From positions 88,615,025 through 88,679,024 of the forward strand of contig CM043958.1 in assembly GCA_014529385.2 (NCBI GenBank): a stretch of 64,000 bases of DNA, written 5' to 3'. The notes beneath the pieces were generated by a model. The model was given only the letters and a program-made list of their open reading frames with translations, was not told where the DNA came from and made no database searches. Origin of the DNA: Adiantum capillus-veneris. Its lineage: Eukaryota; Streptophyta; Polypodiopsida; Polypodiales; Pteridaceae. A program made the position numbers and the translations under genes. Shown here one piece after another: positions 42,317 to 52,844 of the stretch. How positions within the stretch are numbered: the first letter of the stretch is position 1; every line of letters starts with the position of its first letter.

Positions 42317-44143
42317 CTACAGCCAGCATGGTCTCAGGTATGCCAGGCTTTGACTGATCTTCCTCAGTAGATTGGGTTGGTATCTTCTTAATGACTCGTG
42401 CTTCAGAACTGGCTGCTCTGGCAGCTTCTTGGCTAAATCCTTCATGATTTTTTCCACTAGTTCTCTCTGCTCCTGCCATTCATCCACCACCTTCTCTTTA
42501 CCCTTGGCCTTCCATACCTCTCTCTGTTGAGCCCATTTGCTGCTTTTAGTAGTAACTGGTTTTTCTAGAATCTTTGGAATTTCCTCAATTATTACTCCTT
42601 TGCTCCGTGTTACTACCCATACTGGAATTGGCTCTGGTGCCTTTGCCTCAGTAGCCATAGTTGCAGGTGTGTCTGGACATTGAGCTGCGAAATGCCCATA
42701 CTTTCCACAAGTATAGCAATTCAAACTCCAGTTCTAGAAGTTACCATGCCCTCGGCCTCGGCCAGTACCCGCTTGGTATCTGCCGTGCCCTGGACCAGTA
42801 CCACTGGTACCTGGTTTCTCCTCCTGAGAAACGTTGGCGGTTTCCACTCTTATTGGTTCAGTATATGCCACTACTGACAAGTCTTTACCCTTCTTGAAAT
42901 GATGAATCCTGATGCCACAATTATTCCATAAATGGCCAAAGGCCTTACAATAAGTACACTGTGGGCACTCGTTGGAAACATGGTCCTTGGATTTACATTT
43001 TGAACACCAAGTCTCCATTTTTCTCACTGGTTGTCTGGTCTGGCTAATCTCAGCAATTTGCCTAGCCATCTCTTCAATCTTCTTAGTCCAGGACCCCTTT
43101 TTTGACTTATCCTTGGACCTCTCATTGGAGCTACTCTCAGAATTGCTGGAAACTTCACTGGAATCAGATTTCTCAGTAGAAGAACTACTGCTACTGGATC
43201 TTCTCTTCTTATGGCTCTTTTCCTTCGTAGCCTGTTGTTCCAGCTTTAGTGCTCGTTGTACCAGATCATTGAATTTCTTCGTTGGTGCTAGTACCTCATG
43301 CTCTCTAAGCTTCTTGCTACAAAAGCCATTCAGGAACCATGCACTCAGTCGCTTTTCTGACGGCGGTTCCTGCAACTGCCTTGTCAACTCCTTGATTTTC
43401 TCCACATAGATTCGGACTGACAAATTCCTCTGCTTGATCTTATCCAGTTCACAAATATCTTCATCACCTCTGTTGTCGAAATACTCTAGTCTGAAGTCTT
43501 TAAGTAGTTTATTATAGGATCTAAGCTGACATGCGGGGTAATGGTAGTACCACTTTCTCGCTACCTCCTTCAATGTTTATGAAAAGTATTCACCCCAGTC
43601 ATCCTCATCAATGTTCTTCAACTCTGCATACTGCTCAAAAGCCTGGATGTGAACATCCGGATCATCCTTCTTGCCCCCTTTGAATACTGGAAAAGAGATT
43701 TTCAGTGACGATGTGTAATCATGCCGATTACTGTTGGTCCTTCCGCTTCTCTTCTTAGAGTCTGAACACCTCTTTGGAGTCTTCTTACAATTGTCAGTAT
43801 CTGCATCCCAATTAATATCTGTATCTGTCTCTGTGTCAGTGTCCTCTCTGGCCTGTCTACTGGAAGTGTGGTGACTGCTTTTACTGCCTTTGGTACCCTC
43901 GTCCCCCTGCCTGGACCGAGAACTTTTGGCCTTGCGTGCTTCCCTTTCTACCCGTCTACGTCTAGAGTGACTGGAATGCTGTGAGTCTTGCGTCTCATCA
44001 GCCTGATTGTGCTCCTCATGGGATCTCATGGCCTCAATGTCAGTCACCCTCTCATGCTTAGGGTCAGAATCTCTTCCTGATTGCTCCGGAATAGGATCAA
44101 CACGGATGGGTGGTTTCCGACCACGACTGGTTTTGGGTGCCAT
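42317..44143 (-). pseudogene. Element D gag with three zinc knuckles
   Basis: A single frame from the ATG at 44143 (MAPKTSRGRKPPIRV) interrupted only by TAA at 43577 and TAG near 42732. Order: basic, Ser/Arg-rich N-terminus; gag core (FPVFKGGKKDDPDVHIQAFE, ARKWYYHYPACQLRSYNKLL); Ser/Lys-rich stretch; CCHC knuckles CSKCKSKDHVSNEC and CTYCKAFGHLWNNC; a GRGRGHG stretch; third knuckle CYTCGKYGHFAAQC; then a charged helical tail. Plant gags usually have one or two knuckles. The start MAPK resembles the LTR exons of C and H. Two point stops inactivate it. Confidence 0.8.
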
Positions 44144-44261
44144 TGCTGTAGCTGATAACTTCCAACTGGGAGAAGAGTGTTCCAGTCAATGAGCTTCAGC
44201 TCTAGCCACCGTGATCGCCAAAATGGAATTGGAGCTGATCTCTTGAGATAGCTAATTCCAG

Positions 44262-44718
44262 TGTTAGAAGCTTACAACTACTGGTGATGTATTAGTTCAG
44301 ATAGTAGATTGGACAAAGGAACAGAAACTGAACTAGAATACATCTATTGGAATAAGAACCAGACTAAGTACTGAGAATGATATTCAGATTCAGATTTAGA
44401 GTAACTAAGTACAGAGTAGGGATAACTAGAATATACTGCACTATTGTTATTGGAATTACAGATGAAGGATTACAATGAAGATGATGTGGCTTATGGACCA
44501 AAAGATGAACAGAGAGTACAGCCGACAAATGACTTAATGCCTGCCCGTAACTTATTCCCGTAATTGATGACAACAACTGCCAACCCGATTACAATGTAAT
44601 GGGTCCTATTTATATACCTTGGGTTTACCATGGTAATTACCGTGTAATTATTGACTAATCCACTGCCCGTCTCACAGGAGCCAGTTACCACATAGTGAAA
44701 CTATCTCAGCCATCTACA
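44262..44718 (-). mobile_element. Element D 5' LTR
   Basis: 457 bases, TGTAGATGGC to CTAACA on the minus strand. Below it, CTGGAATTAGCTATC follows; TGGAATTAGC would be the primer site, which I cannot match to a tRNA with confidence. A TATATAAATAGG box (minus) sits near 44607-44618. Confidence 0.8.
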
Positions 44719-45412
44719 TTCCACCCCAATTTTTATAAATAAGGAATGGGTGCCGTTTTTTCACCCCTGTATAGGTGGTCTTGAGACAAGCCAGTATTGG
44801 TCAGAGTTACTCCAGAATGACAATACCTTGTCTTAAGTTTAAAGATGTATGTTTGCTAAAAGAATGTTTTCAATACTGTTTTCAAGGGCCATTTTAATGA
44901 AATTCAGTTTATGAAAGTTAAAAGAAATCATTATTTTAATTGTGACAAGAATGTGGTAGTAATTAAATAACAAAGCAACATGTGTGAGTGCGGGGTGGTA
45001 AGTGGGGATTGACTAAGGTTGTCAATCATGGATGGGTGGACCTGATTAGTCAGGTAACTATCCATTCCCGCACACTAAAAGCATTTAGAAACTTCTCCAC
45101 TTGGAAGAGGAGTCCACCAACGGCTATGCCCTCACATATGTTAGGGGGGGAAAAGCGTTGGCTAAGGAAACCTTAATCCAAATGATGGAAGTTATAGGGC
45201 CGGAATAGTTTTTTTTTATTCAACAAGTTGTCCCATTTCCACTATGAGATAGGACTAGGTCTTCTTCTAGGGCTATAAACCTAATCCATTATTAATGGTA
45301 AGGGTGAATTCCTTGGATTCTTCTTGTTTAGGGACTCAGATTTTATTAGGCCTAGAAACTTGTCAAGGATCCCATCCCGCTTTTTGGTGTCGGCGGGTTT
45401 GGGGACCTCACA
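44719..45412 (+). mobile_element. Element C 3' LTR, end part
   Basis: Resumes C with CCACCCCAATTTTTATAAAT and follows 22690-23380 nearly base for base to GGGGACCTCACA. Element E gag codons start at 45413. The short frames here also occur in the 5' LTR and look like chance. Confidence 0.9.
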
Positions 45413-46488
45413 GAGAGGAAACCATAGTGTGACGGTCGATATGGTCCTAGGCCTTTTCGAGTTAACATATTTGGCCATATCTTCAAAAAGACCCTCACAG
45501 AATTGTTGCTTTTGCTTCCCAAAGTCTATCTTTTTGTAGACAGTAGCTTTGAGATGTAAATCCCAAAACTTATCTACATACTTGTGAATAGACTCATGAG
45601 AGAGAAGCTTCAAGTTGCACCATTCAATAAGCACTTTATCCTTTGCAATGCTTGCAAGGAATTGCTTCGTGATGGAAACTTGTAGAGTTTTCCATTTCTT
45701 TGGGGCCTCGCAGTTGCATCAAAGGCTAGTCCACCACCATTGATGAGCTGATTTTTGGAAGTGGATAGCTACATGGTGTAGCTTGGAGGACTGTGTGAAG
45801 CCCTCGTCTCCAAAGGCCACATCATATTGTTGGATGAAGGCCAACACTTTGTTGGTAGCACCAAAGGTGCCATCATAGGTGAGAAAAGAGATACTCTTTC
45901 CTCCATCCTTGAACTTCTTGAGCTTTTACGACCTTCACCAGGCAGGGTAAGATTTGCGATGTCCTCCCCTCTTGTATTCTCTAGGAGAATGGTTGTAGAC
46001 TTCATCAGAAGAGGAGGAAGGTGAAGAAGAAGGAGAGGAGGGTGACCTCTTCCTTGACCTTTTCTTCCTTGGTTTCCTCTCTTTCCTTTCAGGGTGACCA
46101 GGAGAAGGACTATGGTTCAAAAATTTCCTCTTGGGAGGAGTTGGCGATCGTCTAGACCACCGTCTTCTTGGAGCCACATATTCATAGGAACTTAGGGATT
46201 CAGTGTTTTCTCGTTCCTTGGATTCCTCCTCCCATATGGGAGAGAGCCTTCTTTTGGGAGTCTCTTCAAGAGGCCTCCTAAGCTCTCTCTCTCCTCTTGG
46301 AGAGGAAGGGAAATCCCATAAGCACAAAGTTGTTGAGTAACTTCGGCTTGCAAGGTAGGGTTACCCATGGCTTGCTGCAACCTAGTAACAAGGTAATTAA
46401 CAAACATGGGAGCATTATCATTAGCACCTTCATGTGAAAAATCAAAGCTATCATTGTTCATTCTACTCTCTTGGTTATTGTCATCCAT
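45413..46488 (-). pseudogene. Element E gag
   Basis: The ATG at 46488 opens MDDNNQESRMNNDSFDFSHE; a frameshift near 46300 and stops near 45935 follow. The gag core reads KFKDGGKSISFLTYDGTFGA, HFQKSAHQWW and then WCNLKLLSHESIHKYVDKFW, KIDFGKQKQQFCEGLFEDMA, KRPRTISTV. Element C begins immediately after. It preserves the middle of gag deleted from copy A, so it is the best guide to family-A capsid. The remainder of E continues at 18488 downward. Confidence 0.8.
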
Positions 46489-46897
46489 GTTAATTAAACT
46501 TGTATGTTTACTTAGTGTACTTTTTGGCAATTCAAAACTTCAATTGCTACTCCTCTTAGCCTTTGAAAATTTGGCTCTTAAGTATTTACACCCACGGCTA
46601 GAAGTGGTTAATTATAGAGAGTAGTGGAGTAGGGGAGTAGGTCTAACATAGCAGAGCTGCCAAGGTTTATCTCCTTTGGGACTTCTTATGGCTCAATAAT
46701 GGTAAAGCGGTAGGCAAGTATAAAAAGACTCCATTATTAAGTCCAAAGCTCCAAAGGTGTGCACCATATCCCACATAGTGGGCTCAACAAAACCGATAAT
46801 AGATCCCAGTTCCACTTATCATAATATAATTAGCAACATCAACCATTTATAGGCTATCTAAGGACCTCTATTCTTAAGCAAGAAAAGAGAAACCAAA

Positions 46898-46910
46898 TGT
46901 GCTGATACCA
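46898..46910 (-). other. Primer-binding site of element E
   Basis: TGGTATCAGCACA on the minus strand, one base after the LTR end ATTACA. It is initiator tRNA-Met type and confirms family A and the minus orientation. Confidence 0.8.
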
Positions 46911-47849
46911 ATGTAATGGAAATGGCCTAATAACTTGTAGAATAGCGGAATTAAGAGAATTAGAGTGAGAAACTTTGTGAGATTACTTTGAGAGAATAGA
47001 GGGTGAACTTAATTGGTAGTAGCAACTTAATCATAACACTTGATCAAATAGGCATGAGAAATACTTTTGCAAGAGAGAGAGTTTAGAGAACATGACAACA
47101 GTTGAGGACCGGATTTATGTGGATCCGGTCCCCCCTCCAATAGGAATTTGTATTATAGATTCTCCCATTAAGGGAGACTTGATACAATACAATTTTTTTG
47201 TTCCTTGGGACCTCTTTGGCGGTATGAAGAAGGAAGCCTCATACACCAAGCTTTTGCTTAAGAGCAACAATCAATCTTAGCTTGAGAACAATCAAGAACT
47301 TGTGAACATCATTAGTCCTTGTGTTCCCTAAATCATTTGAATGCATGAAGATGTAAATTTTTATGCATCAACTTGTACCCAAAGCAACAATTAATATACT
47401 TTGCAATAACAATTAATCTACTTGCATTAAGTATTTGATCTACTTGCATTAATCCATTAGCCTTCTTGCAATAATCATAACATAAAATTTATAGAAAGCA
47501 TTAACTATCCCAAGCCTCAGTCCCAAGACCTCAAACACCTTTGAAGGTGGAGAGAGCTAGCAAGGAATGAAGGTAGGGAAGAGGAAGAAGAAGTATTCCA
47601 TAGGAGAAAGAAATAGTTCCTCACTTATCATCACTCTTCTTTCTTAGCATACATAATAGCATAGTAATAAATATGGAGAAGATGGAAAGCTTAAGCATTG
47701 AAGCATAGCTCTTGGTTGGATTTGCATTCCATAGCCAAGAGTGTCGGTGTAGGCTCTCAACTTCTCAAGGAGATTGGAGAAGGAGATGAAGCTCTTACAC
47801 TTTGCATAGTACACAATGAGAGTGTGTGTGAGTGTGTGTGCGGAGTATA

Positions 47850-47946
47850 CCCCCTAAGAAACCCCCTAGCTTGCTTTCATCGACCCCCCCTTGTAGACCC
47901 CCCCTAAGAAGCCCCCTAGCTTGCTTTCGTTGACCCCCCCTTGTAG
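47850..47946 (-). repeat. 50-bp tandem duplication in E LTR
   Basis: CCCCCTAAGAA through CCCCCCCTTGTAG occurs twice with a few substitutions. It is absent as a duplicate from the copy A and B LTRs. Confidence 0.85.
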
Positions 47947-48259
47947 CTCATGCTTGAAGCTCATTGGACCCCTCCAGGCCTAGCTAATCACAAGCAAGAG
48001 GCATTACAAGCAACAAGGGTAGCCTTGAGACAAGTGTCCTCTGTCCCCTGATAAATGAAAAATCAATTAATTAAATCTCCTAAATTATCATTGGACCCCT
48101 TGGATGGCCAACCAATAGGCTTCAGTCACACCATGAGGGCAACATGAGGAGGAACTTGACAAGTGTCCCCTTTGCTTTCTTTGTACCAAGTATGCCTTGT
48201 GTGAGTGTGTGGGTGTTCTCTCTCATCTCCCCTATTGTAGGGCTCGCCCCCTCCTTGTA

Positions 48260-48540
48260 GGGATTGGATCTTTGACTTTTAACACCTCAAGCCCCTCAAG
48301 CTTAGGCCCAATTTCCACCACAAGCCTGGCCCTTAAGCACTTCAAACTTGGGCTGGATTCTCACCTCAAGTACAACCATAGCATCTCAAGCATGTCAAGC
48401 ACCTCAAGAATCTCAATCATCAAACACCTCAAGCATCTCAAGCACCTCAAGCATGTCAAGCACCTTAGTCATCAAGCATGACAAGCACCTCAAGCACCTT
48501 CAGGTTGGGTCAGGTTCCCATCTCAAGCTCAATCCTAGCT
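48260..48540 (-). repeat. CTCAAGCAC minisatellite in E LTR
   Basis: Roughly 20 short units CTCAAGCA(C/T), the complement of the AGGTGCTTG repeat in the plus-strand family-A LTRs, expanded here. Spurious His/Ser-rich frames result. Confidence 0.85.
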
Positions 48541-49353
48541 TACCTAAGGCCAACGGACTTTTACACTAATTATTGGAGGTCTTCAATGAAGCTAACCCTA
48601 AGTTCTTATGCTCCATTGGTTAGCCGTGCTCTTTGATAGACCATCTCTCATTTGGGCCCCTTTACCATTGGTCCTGTTGTGAGGTCCCTGCCCCTTTTTG
48701 AGAGGAGCGGAGTACCTTTGATAGGTCTCCAATCCTGAAAAAGAAAAACCAACGGACATTGCCTTAGCTACTACGTATCCATGGGCATGAACCGTTAGTG
48801 AAGGATTGGTCCTATCTCGCTATGGCGGAGCGTGACCACCATAACCCTATCTAAAAACTATCTATAATCAATTATACCTAAAAGTATAAATCTTAGAGTG
48901 ACCAACATGTGCGCTTTTTTCCCCATGTTTCAGAAGCACAGCCGCCAAGGTTTGTCTCTTTTAAGATTTATGACTTTAAAAAAAAACATTCTAGCGTTGG
49001 AAAGTTACCCGACTCATCGGGTCCACCCGTCCATAGAATGATACCGTCGGGGTATCATTCTCCCAATTTCCACCCCGCACTCACCCTTCTTTTGTTATCT
49101 AATTACTACCACACTGTTTAAACATACATGTTCCTTTACTTTATTTATGATACTGGTTCGTTAAAACAACCCTTCAAACAGTATTACAAACAATAGTCAA
49201 ACAAGAAGTCGTCCAATTTTAAACCAACAACCATTGGATTAGGTTCATTCAAGAATCTCTACTAGCTCTATTATGTCCGATCGGTATATACATTATTTAT
49301 AAAAACCCTTGTCTTCATGAGCGTCCCATACCGCTCGACAAGTACTCGTTGTG

Positions 49354-49510
49354 CTAATCTGGACGTACTCCCACTACAACAACAACGGTGCCAATCTGGG
49401 CGTCATCCTCACGCCATGGCAAAACAAAACTGCAGTATTCAGCTGGGCTAATCTGGGTGTACTCCCACCACAGCATCAGCGGTGCCATCCTGGGCGTCAT
49501 CTCATGCCTT
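49354..49510 (-). repeat. 94-bp tandem duplication in H
   Basis: CTAATCTGGACGTACTCCCA at 49354 and CTAATCTGGGTGTACTCCCA at 49448 start two similar units that include GGTGCCA and CTGGGCGTCATC. Element C has a single copy of this block. Confidence 0.75.
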
Positions 49511-49763
49511 GAAAACTGCCACATAATACCAGCGCTAATAAGTAGAGAGACTTGAGAGAAACCATACAGAAGGTTTTGGACAAGCATTCTTTCCTATAGC
49601 AACCAGTTTAACGAGACAATCTTTCCTACTTGTAAAACATATGCCGAGTTTCTTGGGGTTAAGACCCGTGGTTTCGGTCCGTGTTTTCTTTTTATAAGGT
49701 AAATATTATATTTCTATGGTCTCGCATATGCAATGATGCATAACTTGAAACTGCAATACTAAC

Positions 49764-49886
49764 CTGTACCATAGCTCCAATTGGTCCGATTGGTGGAGAC
49801 ATAGCATGTTCCACAAGGGTTCCACCGTTACTTGTACCAGCTTCATGATCATTAGGGCCTTGGGTTCGAGCACGCTTTGGAGCCAT
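49764..49886 (-). CDS. LTR-encoded gag-like exon with splice donor (H)
   Basis: ATG at 49886 opens MAPKRARTQGPNDHEAGTSN and continues 41 codons to GAMVQ, ending exactly at CAG|GTTAGT, a close match to the plant 5' splice consensus. Position and sequence correspond to the C LTR exons (MAPKRTRGN and following, DHEAG core). The homology plus a good donor supports a first gag exon inside the LTR. The downstream partner is absent because H is a solo LTR. Confidence 0.55.
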
Positions 49887-50339
49887 TTTTTTGTACTACA
49901 CTTATGTTATACACTTTGCACTTTAAATTGGTCAATTTCCCTAGCAATCTCTTGTTTCCAAAGAGAGTCTGTAATTTGAACCCTCGCCAACTCGGATTCA
50001 CACTTATTGTTGTTGTTCTACATCTAATTTCTATACATCAAATATTTGCTAATCGTAATTAATCAAAAATAAAGTGTGTAAACTACGAGTGAAAGTTTAG
50101 GAATACATTACTTTTATGCTTCACATTTCTAATCCAATTCTAACTTCAATTTCTATACTTCAACTAAATCAATTTTTAGTATTATTCAAATTTCTACTTA
50201 ATCTAATTGACAATAAAATTGGTGAATGAGAATTTCATCATGTATAATAAGAATATGATGAGTTCTCTTATGTATTAACTTTCAATTAATTATGCATAAG
50301 TTAATAGTGAAGATGTACTAACTAGAGAGAGTAGGTATA

Positions 50340-50990
50340 CTTAGAGAGATTAGAGTAAGAGAAAACATATACACACATCTTTTCTAAAGTTAATTGAATC
50401 TTACTAATCCATTAGAAGATTAGAGTAAAAGAGAACACACACACATCCTTTTCTAAGAGAAAACATACACACAAATCTTTTCTAAAGTTAATTGAATCTT
50501 ACTAATCCATTAGAAAATTAGAGTAAAAGAGAACACACACACATCCTTTTCTAAGAGAAAACATACACACACACATCTTTTCTAAATTTAATTGAATTTT
50601 ACTAATCCATTAGAAAGATTAGAGTAAAAGAGAACACACACACATCCTTTTCTAAAGCTAATTGAATCTCACCAATCTATTAGAGAGATTAGAGTAAGAG
50701 ATAGCACACATACACACATATCCTTCTTAAAACTAATTGAATCTTACTAATCTAGTAGAGAGATTAGAGTAAGAGATAAACACACACACACATAGCTAAT
50801 TGATTCTTACTAATCTATTAGAGAGATTAGAGTAAGAGATAGCACATACACACACATAGCTAATTGAATCTTACTAATCTATTAGAGAGATTAGAGTAAG
50901 AGATAGCACACACACACACATAGCTTATTGAATCTTACTAATCTATTAGAGAGATTAGAGTAAGAGATAGCACACATACATTATTCATAA
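50340..50990 (-). repeat. Tandem array of 65-95 bp units with CA runs (H)
   Basis: About eight units, each with TTGAATCTTACTAATC, then TATTAGAGAGATTAGAGTAA, and a (CA)n run. CTTACTAATCT and AGATTAGAGTAAG form an imperfect hairpin. It lies in the same LTR position as the C arrays (between TATA box and gag-like exon) but is unrelated in sequence. Confidence 0.9.
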
Positions 50991-51146
50991 AGTTAATTGA
51001 ATGCTTAATTAATACGCACCTTATTAGTCCACTAGAGTTTTTGCTCTCTTAGTGGTTTGTGGACGCTTTCTCTCTAAGAGAAGTAGCAGCACTTTGTGAG
51101 CACTATAGAGGCAATCTCTATGTTTAAAGTGTGAGCATGGATGCTC

Positions 51147-51154
51147 TATTTATA
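51147..51154 (-). promoter_or_regulatory. TATA box of H
   Basis: TATAAATA within TCTATAAATAGAGC on the minus strand, about 610 bases from the LTR start. R and U5 would then be about 2.5 kb. Confidence 0.6.
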
Positions 51155-51892
51155 GAAGAAAAGAAAACGTCCAACTTTTTTTTTCCAAAAAAAATATTTT
51201 TTAAAAAAAATTATTTTTTTATAAAAAAATTCTCAAAAATCATACCCGCGTTTTTGGTACCCTTGTGGTATCCATCAGCTTGACCACTTTGTCATTATCA
51301 TCAAAAGATAAGGCCACATAGGCCCCCCTCATTAAGATTAGTCAAGACTAGCCTCTCCTTTTCATGTGACAGTGTGTCCCACTTTGTCCCCTCCTATGTG
51401 AGTCCAGGTGAGTCCATGTGCCTCCATTTGTCATCCCTGTGTATTCTTTTGTCTTTATAACTATTTTATTTATTTCCTTAATGATAATTTACTTTACATT
51501 TTTAAGTTAAACTTTACAGTCTTATATTAACTTTACAATAGTAAAAGAAAATTCTACAATCAGTAAATAAGTCTTGCAATAAGTTAGTTATTGATTCATA
51601 TAGCTAAACATGTCAGAATTTTGTAGCGTAAATTTTAAATTCTAGGTTTTCTCAACCTACGATTCATAATTTGAACTCGAATATCTTAAATAATGAGTGA
51701 TGGTTAAAAAAATTCAAATGCGTAATAGAACTTGTGTGAAATTTGAAAGTAGAGACCTTACACCCGTGTTGAGATAGACATATAAGCACATGTCTATATC
51801 TTAACCCGTGTGCCCGTTTATTCTCCCACATTAAGTGATCAGTTTAATATGAGAAAATCATTTGGGTTGGTTAGATATTAGATTTTATGACA

Positions 51893-52260
51893 TTGTATTT
51901 GTCAATGGGCATTGCCAAATTATTTTGAAAGAGTCATGTAGCTTGGTTCCAATGCTCCTTAGTATAGTCAAACACCTCCTGCATATTGATCTGATGTTTA
52001 TACACTCCCAGATCCCAAGAGAATACATCAATGAACTCTTGCAACAACTTCTTAAGATCCTCCTGAAATCTGTCATCTATGTTGACACTGACTTTGATAA
52101 TTTTTTGGTTAACTTTAGATCCTAGATTCAAATTTTGTAAATCATCCTCTATCACTCGTGAAACTTTCTCCATCAGCTTATCATACAAGAACTCGGCTCT
52201 AGTGATTGCCTCCTTTGAGGTAACCTACCCTTCTAAAAAATCCAAATCCTCTTTCATCTT
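51893..52260 (-). pseudogene. Fragment of an older Ty3/gypsy pol
   Basis: The minus frame 51934-52188 contains DLKKLLQEFIDVFSWDLG and KHQINMQ, like the segment just upstream of RT in Tat/Athila-type elements (compare NYKDVFSWEHTDLKG in D). Charged residues precede it. Nothing further of RT is present: E's LTR starts at 51892. It is probably the older element into which E inserted. Confidence 0.55.
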
Positions 52261-52399
52261 AGACCTGTGACTGAATTCTGACTCATGAATTGAATTCTGA
52301 TCTGCATATCCTTCTTCTGACTTATCAGATGACTCCTTAGAGTTTCCATGACAACACACAATTTTAGATGCAATAAAATATTAGAAAAAATATGAAACC

Positions 52400-52840
52400 T
52401 GTAAGGGCCCTTTGGGATTAATGTTAATTAGAGGCCAGTCAATAGGAAAAGGGTGGTGGACACACTCTATACCCTCAAAAAAGTAGGGGGACAAGGTAGC
52501 TTTATACCTCTTAATGGCCTCTTACCTAGTGAGAAGGTAAGGGAAAGGTATGGGGGGAGAGGGGAACCACTTTGACCTCTTTTCCCCAACTTTTTGGCTC
52601 GGATTTAATATTACACTAAAAAATTGAAAATTTAAAAAAAAATTCAAATTTCAAGTTTTCTCTCCGTAAAAGGTCCCCAAACCTATTTCATGGTCAAAAA
52701 AACATTTTTGACCTCCAAAAGTAAAAATCATGCATTAAATGATCCAAAAAATTGATTTTTTCCAAAAAAAAATCAAAACATCATTTTCCATTCTCCAAAG
52801 TCTTTCCAAACCTATTCTATAGCTAAAAAGTGATTTTCTC
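52400..52840. other. Non-coding, no recognised feature
   Basis: AT-rich DNA with A- and T-runs. It begins near TAAGGGCCCTTTGGGATTAA, which resembles a transposon terminus, but I found no matching inverted end. No coding frame. Confidence 0.4.
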
Positions 52841-52844
52841 TCTT

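Larger units (their letters stand above)
33714..44718 (-). mobile_element. Element D: 11-kb Tat/Athila-like Ty3/gypsy element
   Basis: Complete from LTR to LTR on the minus strand: 5' LTR 44262-44718, gag, protease, RT, RNase H, integrase without chromodomain, a 4.5-kb accessory region, polypurine tract, 3' LTR 33714-34145. It sits in C's 3' LTR, whose sequence resumes at 44719. Relative to the 5' LTR, 387 bases of C (equivalent to about 22302-22688) are missing at the site and there is no target-site duplication. Solo LTR H keeps the homologous segment, so this is a deletion. Confidence 0.85.
18489..45412 (+). mobile_element. Element C: long-LTR chromovirus, with D nested inside
   Basis: Plus-strand Ty3/gypsy element with gag, protease, RT, RNase H, integrase and chromodomain between LTRs. 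The 5' LTR is 18489-23380; the 3' LTR is 30248-33713 plus 44719-45412, split by element D. An extra partial 3' LTR (28510-30217) results from a 1,738-bp tandem duplication. Both flanks are pieces of element E, so C inserted into E. The first 19 bases of the 5' LTR are missing along with over 2 kb of E, so no target-site duplication remains. Confidence 0.85.
48678..51762 (-). mobile_element. Solo LTR H, 3.1 kb, related to element C
   Basis: Bounded on the minus strand by TGTAAGGTCTC and GGGACCTCACA, the same termini as C. Flanked by CCTGT (48673-48677) and CCCGT (51763-51767), a 5-bp target-site duplication with one change, and the E LTR reads through across it. There is no internal region, so it is a solo LTR left by LTR-LTR recombination. 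Its 3' third shares blocks with the C LTR (GACGCCCAG, TTTTTATAAATAA, GTGGTAGTAATTA, GTGAGTGCGGGGTGG), but its repeat array is different. Confidence 0.85.
46912..51892 (-). mobile_element. Element E 5' LTR, split by solo LTR H
   Basis: Minus-strand family-A LTR, TGTCATAAAATCTAATATC at 51892 down to 51768, then 48672 down to 46912. Without H it is about 1.9 kb. Local features: a 50-bp tandem duplication at 47850-47946 (CCCCTAAGAA blocks) and a CTCAAGCAC-type minisatellite at 48260-48540. The small ORFs here are chance frames. Confidence 0.85.

Noticed and set aside
42972-43409. 145-codon plus-strand frame within D
   Set aside because: Antisense shadow of the Ser/Lys-rich part of D gag.
47698-48569. 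Short plus-strand frames in the E LTR (His/Ser/Lys-rich)
   Set aside because: They are translations of the CTCAAGCAC minisatellite and flanking LTR.
52420-52620. TAAGGGCCCTTTGGG start resembling a DNA-transposon terminus
   Set aside because: No matching inverted end or target duplication was found downstream.
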